A stretch of DNA of 10,618 bases from an uncultured Atopobium sp. (GTDB lineage Bacteria; Actinomycetota; Coriobacteriia; Coriobacteriales; Atopobiaceae). The position numbers were made by a program, and so were the translations under genes. Numbering within the stretch: position 1 is the first letter of the stretch; each line of letters begins with the position of its first letter. The notes under the pieces were generated by a model that did not search any database, had not been told where the DNA came from, and saw nothing but the letters and a program-made list of their open reading frames with translations. The stretch lies in contig USKU01000040.1 of the NCBI GenBank assembly GCA_900555335.1, forward strand, positions 1 to 10,618. Reading direction: 5' to 3'. Positions 6,612 to 10,618 of this stretch are shown here, one piece after another.

Positions 6612-6914
6612 TTATGCCTGTGCGCCCTCTGCGTCGACCTGCTTGGTAACCTCAGCGCGGATACCCTCCTCGAGCTCAGCAAGGCGAGCGCGAACAGCAG
6701 CGTCAATCTTGGACTCACGGCGAGCCTCTGCGACAACGTCGTTAGCCTCGTCAACGACGTTCTGAGTCTCTGCGGAAACACGGTCAGTGACGCGAAGACC
6801 ACATGCAGTTGCCTTGACAGCTGCCTTGTGAAGAGTGCCGTTAGAAGCAAGACCAGCAACAACGCCAGCAAGTGCAGCGCCACCGGCTGCGAGACACCAA
6901 TTGTTCAGTTTCAT
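6612..6914 (-). CDS. PacL-like (DUF1490/DUF6110-type) small membrane partner of the P1B ATPase
   Basis: The 100-residue protein has an N-terminal Gly/Ala-rich membrane helix (about 6-23), a conserved-looking KAAVKATACGLRVTDRV stretch (30-46), and a long charged Ala/Glu/Arg helix (about 47-92) likely to be amphipathic or coiled. This layout matches mycobacterial PacL proteins (DUF1490), which are encoded directly upstream of P1B ATPases such as CtpC, scaffold them in membrane patches and bind metal. It also resembles DUF6110 proteins found beside metal ATPases in Firmicutes. The His/Asp metal-binding tail described for PacL1 is missing here; the only metal-capable residues of note are Cys7, Cys38 and His29. 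The ATG at 6914 has GGGGGA upstream. It lies 3 nt before the ATPase gene. A scaffold or stabiliser role is inferred. Confidence 0.75.
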   Translation of the reverse strand: MKLNNWCLAAGGAALAGVVAGLASNGTLHKAAVKATACGLRVTDRVSAETQNVVDEANDVVAEARRESKIDAAVRARLAELEEGIRAEVTKQVDAEGAQA

Positions 6915-7012
6915 AAAAATCCCCCATCTGCTTTTTGCAAATTAATCGGTTAATGACATATTGAAGATACGGGTTTTTTGACGAGAAAACAAGTGAAAAT
7001 CATTACTAATTG

Positions 7013-7040
7013 GTTATCCTAATGAAACAATTGTACACAA
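7013..7040 (-). promoter_or_regulatory. Candidate promoter of the PacL-like/ATPase operon, overlapped by an operator core
   Basis: On the minus strand TTGTGT (7035-7040) and GATAAC (7013-7018) are 16 bp apart, giving a leader of about 90 nt. The -35 overlaps the operator core at 7031-7040, so binding there would block the polymerase. Confidence 0.4.
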
Positions 7041-7046
7041 GTAATT
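7027..7046. promoter_or_regulatory. Operator copy 1, core TTGTACACAA at 7031-7040
   Basis: The 10-bp core is a TTGT-NN-ACAA palindrome. Over 20 bp it matches operator copy 2 at 16 positions, including 12 identical bases in a row (AATTGTACACAA). Its outer arms are less symmetric than those of copy 2, suggesting weaker binding. It overlaps the ATPase-operon promoter. Confidence 0.55.
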
Positions 7047-7080
7047 TCTTACCTGCGAAAACGTTTCCTATGGTTAGCCA

Positions 7081-7090
7081 TGGTGTACAT
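7081..7090. promoter_or_regulatory. Possible degenerate third operator core
   Basis: TGGTGTACAT matches the reverse orientation of the core (TTGTGTACAA) at eight of ten positions and lies between copies 1 and 2. On its own it would not be noteworthy. Confidence 0.25.
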
Positions 7091-7202
7091 ATAAATTTTG
7101 TGAAGAAGCTGCTCTAAGGCGTTACTTAAATATTTGATATCATGTTCATTTGGATTAACAAATTAATGAAACATAACATCTCCTCTGTGTCGTTACTATG
7201 AA

Positions 7203-7226
7203 AAATAAATTGTACACAATTTATTT
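7203..7226. promoter_or_regulatory. Operator copy 2: perfect 24-bp palindrome, probable OhrR box
   Basis: Two perfect 11-bp half-sites (AAATAAATTGT and its complement) flank a 2-bp centre AC. The middle, AATTGTACACAATT, is close to the AATTGTATACAATT centre I recall for the Bacillus subtilis OhrR operator. It lies 90 bp before the gpx start, at or next to the candidate -35, and an OhrR-type repressor is the second gene of that operon. Autoregulation by OhrR is the natural reading. Confidence 0.75.
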
Positions 7227-7255
7227 GTGTTAAGCTAATCCAAACGGGGTACACT
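7210..7255 (+). promoter_or_regulatory. Promoter region of the gpx operon (exact hexamers uncertain)
   Basis: Two readings are possible: TTGTAC (7210-7215) with GCTAAT (7234-7239) at 18 bp, or TTGTGT (7225-7230) with TACACT (7250-7255) at 19 bp. In both, the palindrome at 7203-7226 overlaps or touches the -35. The whole gap 6915-7315 (401 bp) is regulatory; I see no gene in it. Confidence 0.35.
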
Positions 7256-7315
7256 ACCCAATACACAAAACCATCCAATGCTTCGGACAATCCGCGGCTC
7301 GTTGAAAAGAACATC

Positions 7316-7870
7316 ATGGCCAACACCAACATCTATGACCTCTCCGTAGAAGAGCGTGACGGATCTCTTACTTCCCTCTCCTCATTTGACGGTAAGGTTC
7401 TTCTTATTGTTAATACTGCAACTGGCTGTGGTTTTACCCCACAGTATGAGGATCTTGAGCGTATTTACGCTGCTTATAAAGATCAGGGCTTTGAAATCTT
7501 GGACTTCCCTTGCAATCAGTTTGCAGGCCAAGCCCCTGAGTCCGATGAAGAGATTCACCAGTTCTGTACTATGAAGTTTGGCACCAATTTCCCACAGTTC
7601 AAGAAGGGCGACGTCAACGGAGAGACCGCAAATCCTCTCTTTGAGCGTCTTGCAACAGCTTTCCCCTTCCAAGGCTTTGGTAAGGGCATCAAGGCCCTTG
7701 CGCTAGATAAATTTGCAAAGGCAAACAATAAAAAGTTTGGCGGCAAGGCTTATATCATGTGGAACTTCACTAAATTCCTTGTAGATCGCCAGGGAAACGT
7801 TGTTGCCCGTTTTGAGCCAACCACCGATATGGCAGAAGTTGAGTCTGCAATTAAAAACCTACTTGCGTAA
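7316..7870 (+). CDS. Glutathione peroxidase family thiol peroxidase
   Basis: The enzyme reduces hydrogen peroxide and organic hydroperoxides in the cytoplasm. The 184 residues carry the peroxidatic Cys38 in NTATGCGFTPQY, the motif FPCNQFAGQ with Gln72, and WNFTKFL with Trp149 and Asn150, which complete the catalytic tetrad. The active residue is Cys, not selenocysteine. Cys84 (QFC) sits where yeast-type Gpx enzymes keep their resolving Cys, so this is probably a two-Cys enzyme reduced by thioredoxin, not glutathione; that fits actinobacteria, most of which lack glutathione. The segment around 119-146 is the usual extension of longer bacterial members. The ATG at 7316 has only a weak ribosome binding site (GAAAAG). 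It is first in an operon with ohrR (21 bp later) and the CDF gene, behind an OhrR-like operator. Confidence 0.94.
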   Translation: MANTNIYDLSVEERDGSLTSLSSFDGKVLLIVNTATGCGFTPQYEDLERIYAAYKDQGFEILDFPCNQFAGQAPESDEEIHQFCTMKFGTNFPQFKKGDVNGETANPLFERLATAFPFQGFGKGIKALALDKFAKANNKKFGGKAYIMWNFTKFLVDRQGNVVARFEPTTDMAEVESAIKNLLA

Positions 7871-7891
7871 GGCGAGAGGACCGGTCCGCTC

Positions 7892-8407
7892 ATGAGTTCT
7901 TCTCAAAAAGAAATACAGTCCGTTATAGCCGCTAGCACTTTTGCTAGCGGCTCTTCTACACTCGACAACTCCCCCGATATCCCCGAGCTTCTCCTCAAAA
8001 ACCAGCTCTGCTTCCCGCTCTACAGTGCCTCAAAAGAAGTGGTACGAAGGTATACGCCGCTGCTTAAGCCCTTTAATCTGACGTATACACAATACATTGC
8101 CATGATGGCGCTTTGGGAACATGAATCCTTGGATGTCAAAACCTTAGGTGAGCTTTTATTTCTTGATTCAGGCACCTTGACTCCACTTCTTAAAAAGCTT
8201 GAGGAGAAGAGCCTTGTACTGCGTCAAAAAACAAACAAAGACGGACGTCAGCTGATTGTTTCCCTCACCCAAAAAGGCAAAGACCTTAGGCGAGAAATGC
8301 AAGTAGTCCCACATCAGATCGGCTCATGCGTTAATCTCTCGACCGAAGAGGGCGCTGAGCTTAAACGATTGCTTTTAAAAGTTCTTTCTAACGTTACAGA
8401 AAGCTAG
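7892..8407 (+). CDS. ohrR: OhrR-type MarR family peroxide-sensing repressor
   Basis: OhrR dimers bind operators until organic hydroperoxide oxidises a reactive Cys and releases them. The 171 residues contain the sensor segment NQLCFPLYSAS with Cys40. Tyr44, Tyr54 and Tyr65 sit at +4, +14 and +25, exactly the spacing of Cys15, Tyr19, Tyr29 and Tyr40 in the B. subtilis protein. The winged helix follows (YIAMMALWEH, LGELLFLDSGTLTPLLKKLE recognition region, wing with KDGRQLIVSLT). Cys146 lies about 106 residues after Cys40, near the place of the resolving Cys of Xanthomonas OhrR, so this may be a two-Cys sensor. About 30 extra N-terminal residues precede the usual start. No alternative start codon exists between 7892 and the core, so the extension appears real. 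The usual partner gene ohr is absent; gpx and a CDF exporter take its place. Confidence 0.9.
   Translation: MSSSQKEIQSVIAASTFASGSSTLDNSPDIPELLLKNQLCFPLYSASKEVVRRYTPLLKPFNLTYTQYIAMMALWEHESLDVKTLGELLFLDSGTLTPLLKKLEEKSLVLRQKTNKDGRQLIVSLTQKGKDLRREMQVVPHQIGSCVNLSTEEGAELKRLLLKVLSNVTES
7927..7952 (+). other. 10-bp stem-loop within the first codons of ohrR
   Basis: AGCCGCTAGC (7927-7936) and GCTAGCGGCT (7943-7952) pair perfectly around a 6-nt loop. A pyrimidine-rich stretch (CTTCT) follows but no real T-run. It lies in the N-terminal extension of ohrR, between gpx and the conserved part of the repressor. It could lower ohrR relative to gpx, or protect the gpx transcript from 3' decay. Confidence 0.6.
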
Positions 8408-8414
8408 ATTTACT

Positions 8415-9587
8415 ATGACCCAATCACAGGTAACCATTACCTCTTCTGAACGTGAAACTGCCATTGTACGCACTAGCGCCATTGGCATTACTGCCAATGT
8501 TGCACTTGCGGCATTCAAAGCAGCTGTGGGCATTTTATCTAACTCAATTGCCGTTACTCTTGATGCGGTGAACAATCTCTCCGATGCAATTTCATCAATC
8601 ATTACCATTGTGGGAACAAAACTCTCTAACAAAAAAGCTGATCGTGAGCACCCTTTTGGCCACGGACGCATTGAATACATCACTACAACAGTCATTGCTG
8701 CAATCATTATGTATGCAGGTATTTCTTCGCTTATTAAATCTATTCAAGACATCATGGACCCTGCAACGCCAGACTATAGCCTCCTGTCCTTAATTATCAT
8801 TGCCGTAGCTGTAGTGGTAAAAATTGTTTTAGGTCACTACGTCCGCTCTGTTGGTAATCGTGTAAACTCCGACACCCTTATTGCTTCGGGCTCTGACGCG
8901 CTTTTTGATGCTGCGCTTTCCACTTCTGTTTTAGCTGCTGCTCTTATCTTTATTTTTACGGGGATTAGCATTGAAGCATACGTAGGCATTGTTATCTCTG
9001 CATTTATCATTAAAGCTTCAATTGAGCTGCTACAAGGCTCTATTAAAGAGATTATTGGCATGCGTCCTGATACAGCACTTTCAACACTCATCTATGACAT
9101 TGTGAGAGATGATCCAGATGCAGAAGGTGTTTACGACCTCATTATCCACAGCTATGGACCAGACAAATTTGTTGGCTCATTTCACACTGAGGTGCTTGAT
9201 ACCACAACGGCTATTGAGATTGATACGATGACTCGACGTCTGAGTACAGAGATTTACAAACAGACATCAGGCAAGATAATCATTGCTGCCATTGGCATTT
9301 ACGCGAGAAACACTACCGATAATCGCATCGTAAAAATGCGTACTGAAGTCACCAAAATGGCTTTAGCTCATGAAGGTGTTCTTCAAGTTCATGGTTTTAT
9401 TGCTGACATTGAAAATCAATTTATGGCCTTTGATGCAGTCATTGAGTTTGGTTATGACGGCAAACAAATTGTTCACGATATTATTCATGAAGTAGAAGCA
9501 GCCTACCCTGACATGAACGTCTCGGTTCTTTTGGACCGCGATACAAGCGATCTTTCTGAACATGAAGAAGACAGAGACTTGCACTAA
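8415..9587 (+). CDS. Cation diffusion facilitator (CDF) metal exporter with extended C-terminus
   Basis: CDF proteins are dimeric membrane antiporters that export divalent metals (Zn, Fe, Mn, Co) in exchange for protons. Six helices span about 15-205. The transport-site residues are Asp50 and Asn54 in helix 2 (LDAVNNLSD) and Asp161 and Asp165 in helix 5 (SDALFD), a DxxxN/DxxxD set unlike the Asp/Asp and His/Asp site of YiiP, so zinc should not be assumed. The loop motif EHPFGHGRIEY (78-88) is typical. After the usual cytoplasmic ferredoxin-like domain (about 215-295) another 80 residues resemble a second copy of that fold, followed by an acidic His-containing tail (SEHEEDRDLH). At 390 residues it is longer than the common 300. 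The start is 7 nt after the ohrR stop with a weak ribosome binding site, so it is co-transcribed and probably peroxide-controlled. Confidence 0.92.
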   Translation: MTQSQVTITSSERETAIVRTSAIGITANVALAAFKAAVGILSNSIAVTLDAVNNLSDAISSIITIVGTKLSNKKADREHPFGHGRIEYITTTVIAAIIMYAGISSLIKSIQDIMDPATPDYSLLSLIIIAVAVVVKIVLGHYVRSVGNRVNSDTLIASGSDALFDAALSTSVLAAALIFIFTGISIEAYVGIVISAFIIKASIELLQGSIKEIIGMRPDTALSTLIYDIVRDDPDAEGVYDLIIHSYGPDKFVGSFHTEVLDTTTAIEIDTMTRRLSTEIYKQTSGKIIIAAIGIYARNTTDNRIVKMRTEVTKMALAHEGVLQVHGFIADIENQFMAFDAVIEFGYDGKQIVHDIIHEVEAAYPDMNVSVLLDRDTSDLSEHEEDRDLH

Positions 9588-9605
9588 AAGCAAGTAAATA
9601 CTGAT

Positions 9606-9630
9606 GTGACCCCCAAAAAGTTAGACTTTT
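9606..9630 (+). repeat. Terminal inverted repeat of the IS3-family element
   Basis: The sequence begins TGTGACCCCC, continues with five A and then GTTAGACTTTT. A TG end followed by a C-run, A-run and GTTAGAC is the pattern of many IS150-group termini. The matching end and the target duplication lie outside the window. Confidence 0.65.
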
Positions 9631-9667
9631 ATAACGTAGCAGTTTATATGGCTGCTACGTTATTTTT
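9631..9667 (+). terminator. Terminator hairpin at the IS end, facing the CDF operon
   Basis: A perfect 12-bp stem (9631-9642 with 9652-9663, loop 9 nt) is followed by a five-T run on the plus strand and overlaps the transposase stop codon. It would end transcripts entering from the gpx-ohrR-CDF operon and so protect the transposase gene from antisense transcription. No other terminator lies between the CDF stop and the IS. Confidence 0.8.
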
Positions 9668-10547
9668 ATGCAGCCAAGAGTCTAAGCCTGTATTGCACTG
9701 GACTTAACCATCCTAGTCTTTCTTTAATTCTTTGTTCGTTGTAATACTTTATGTATCGTTCGATTTCTGACTTTAGCTCATCGTAGCTATAGTAAATAAC
9801 GCCATAGTAGATTTCTTGTTTAAGCAATCCAAAGAAGTTCTCCATAACGGAGTTATCATGACAGTTTCCCTTACGAGACATACTTTGGAAGATTCTTTCT
9901 TCCTTAAGACGATGAGAGTATGCTTTCATTTGGTAAGCCCAGCCTTGATCCGAATGGAAAGTTCTTCTGTATTTGCAATCGGATGTTATTACAATAGCCT
10001 GTCCCAATGCATCCATAACATTTTTTGCTGAAGGGTGTCTGTCAATTCCATAGCTTATAATTTCACCATTACACATATCCATGAATGGATCTAGATAAAG
10101 CTTATGCATTGTCATGTGACCTTTAGCAGTAATCTCATAATACTTAAACTCTGTAGTATCTGTTGTAATCTTCTGATGTGGTATATAGGTATTAAATCGT
10201 CTCCTTATGCGATTAGGAGCAACCGTTCCAACTTTACCTTTGTACGAACTGTATTTACGGCTTTTTCGAATGAAAGAAGTAACCTGTAGACCAAGCTTCT
10301 GCATTATACGTTGTACTTTCTTTTTATTTACACAGTAGCCTTGATTTTGTAATTCTCCAGCCACTCGACGATAGCCATAATCCTTGTGAGTCTCTCTGAT
10401 TTGAAGAAGCTTCTCATCGATTTCTTTGTCAGGATTTTCTCTATCGAATCTTTTCTGCCAGTACATATATGTTGCTTTAGACATACTTGTATAAGAGAGA
10501 AGGTCTTTTAGTTTGAATTCTCCTCGGAGGCTATTGATGACGAGCAC
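9666..10547 (-). CDS. IS3-family transposase OrfB (DDE integrase domain)
   Basis: The 293 residues form the catalytic part of an IS3 transposase. An N-terminal helical region (HTH_21-like, with KDYGYRRVAGEL at 55-66) precedes the rve integrase core. The catalytic residues are Asp130 (TTDTTEF), Asp200 (HSDQGWAY) and Glu236 (NSVMENFFGLLKQE), a DD(35)E spacing that is intact. The C-terminus keeps the usual YYNEQRIKERLGWLSPVQYR. The annotated start is GTG at 10547, but the frame is open further upstream and overlaps the end of orfA by 40 nt in the -1 frame, so the active enzyme is expected as an OrfAB fusion made by ribosomal frameshifting. No stop or missing motif is seen, so this part is potentially functional. 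Confidence 0.93.
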   Translation of the reverse strand: MLVINSLRGEFKLKDLLSYTSMSKATYMYWQKRFDRENPDKEIDEKLLQIRETHKDYGYRRVAGELQNQGYCVNKKKVQRIMQKLGLQVTSFIRKSRKYSSYKGKVGTVAPNRIRRRFNTYIPHQKITTDTTEFKYYEITAKGHMTMHKLYLDPFMDMCNGEIISYGIDRHPSAKNVMDALGQAIVITSDCKYRRTFHSDQGWAYQMKAYSHRLKEERIFQSMSRKGNCHDNSVMENFFGLLKQEIYYGVIYYSYDELKSEIERYIKYYNEQRIKERLGWLSPVQYRLRLLAA

Positions 10548-10618
10548 CTTTCTCTCATTTTTGCCTCGTCCTCTAAACGCAGCCTCCTCAGTTCTTTTAA
10601 AAAAGCATTCTCAATTCT
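10508..10618 (-). CDS. IS3-family OrfA, C-terminal part only (cut by the right edge)
   Basis: From the edge the minus strand reads RIENAFLKELRRLRLEDEAK and continues to a TAA at 10508-10510 (36 codons visible). The Leu-rich charged helix is the coiled-coil end typical of IS3 OrfA, which carries the helix-turn-helix that binds the element's ends (outside the window). It overlaps orfB in the -1 frame. Two heptamers in its reading frame could allow slippage: T TTT TTA (10598-10604) and A AAA ATG (10556-10562). Confidence 0.8.
   Translation of the reverse strand, partial: RIENAFLKELRRLRLEDEAKMRERCSSSIASEENSN

Larger units (their letters stand above)
9606..10618 (-). mobile_element. IS3-family insertion sequence, partial (runs off the right edge)
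   Basis: The element comprises a terminal inverted repeat near 9606-9630, a terminator-like hairpin, orfB and the end of orfA; the left part of orfA and the other terminus are outside. The orfA/orfB overlap with a -1 frame relation and the DD(35)E transposase point to the IS3 family, probably the IS150 group. The end sits about 20 bp after the CDF stop codon, so the exporter gene is intact but its native downstream region has been displaced. The exact end could be 9606 or 9608, since the second terminus is not visible to compare. Confidence 0.88.

Noticed and set aside
7126..7332. 68-codon minus-strand open frame across the gpx promoter region
   Set aside because: It covers the 24-bp palindrome and the gpx start, lacks a recognisable domain, and has AT-rich non-coding composition.
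1..10618. CRISPR array, tRNA or rRNA genes
   Set aside because: No regularly spaced repeats and no tRNA- or rRNA-like segments were noticed on either strand.

Overview
The window most likely comes from a coriobacterial actinomycete of the Atopobiaceae (Atopobium/Lancefieldella type). The reasons are an actinobacterial four-domain ribosomal protein S1, moderate GC content for an actinobacterium, and OhrR, glutathione peroxidase and DUF3793 genes of the kind found in host-associated anaerobes. The genus is an inference from recalled protein similarity; no search was run.

Layout. The left 7 kb is read on the minus strand. From left to right it holds the 5' part of a secreted protein cut by the window edge (1-728), ribosomal protein S1 with a strong terminator (817-2123), a small membrane-anchored HMA metal-binding protein (2379-2771), a short flavodoxin (2882-3286) and a DUF3793 protein (3371-4117). 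The DUF3793 gene is preceded by a structured leader ending in a terminator hairpin (4138-4211). Next comes a two-gene operon: a PacL-like small membrane protein (6612-6914) followed by an atypical P1B-type metal ATPase (4440-6608), closed by its own terminator.

A 401-bp divergent control region (6915-7315) separates this operon from a plus-strand operon: glutathione peroxidase, an OhrR-type MarR repressor with every expected sensor residue, and a cation diffusion facilitator (CDF) metal exporter (7316-9587). An IS3-family element lies about 20 bp after the CDF gene and runs off the right edge. It shows one terminal repeat, orfB, and the end of orfA with possible frameshift sites.

How the genes may work together. 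The divergent region carries two copies of the same core (TTGTACACAA), one inside a perfect 24-bp palindrome. The cores overlap candidate promoters on both sides and resemble known OhrR operators. The simplest reading is a peroxide-sensing switch that controls a thiol peroxidase and a CDF exporter, and perhaps also the opposing PacL-like/P1B ATPase pump. This would link organic peroxide stress to metal export. The DUF3793, flavodoxin and HMA genes nearby also point to metal and redox homeostasis. The regulatory link is inferred; the genes, repeats and hairpins are seen directly.
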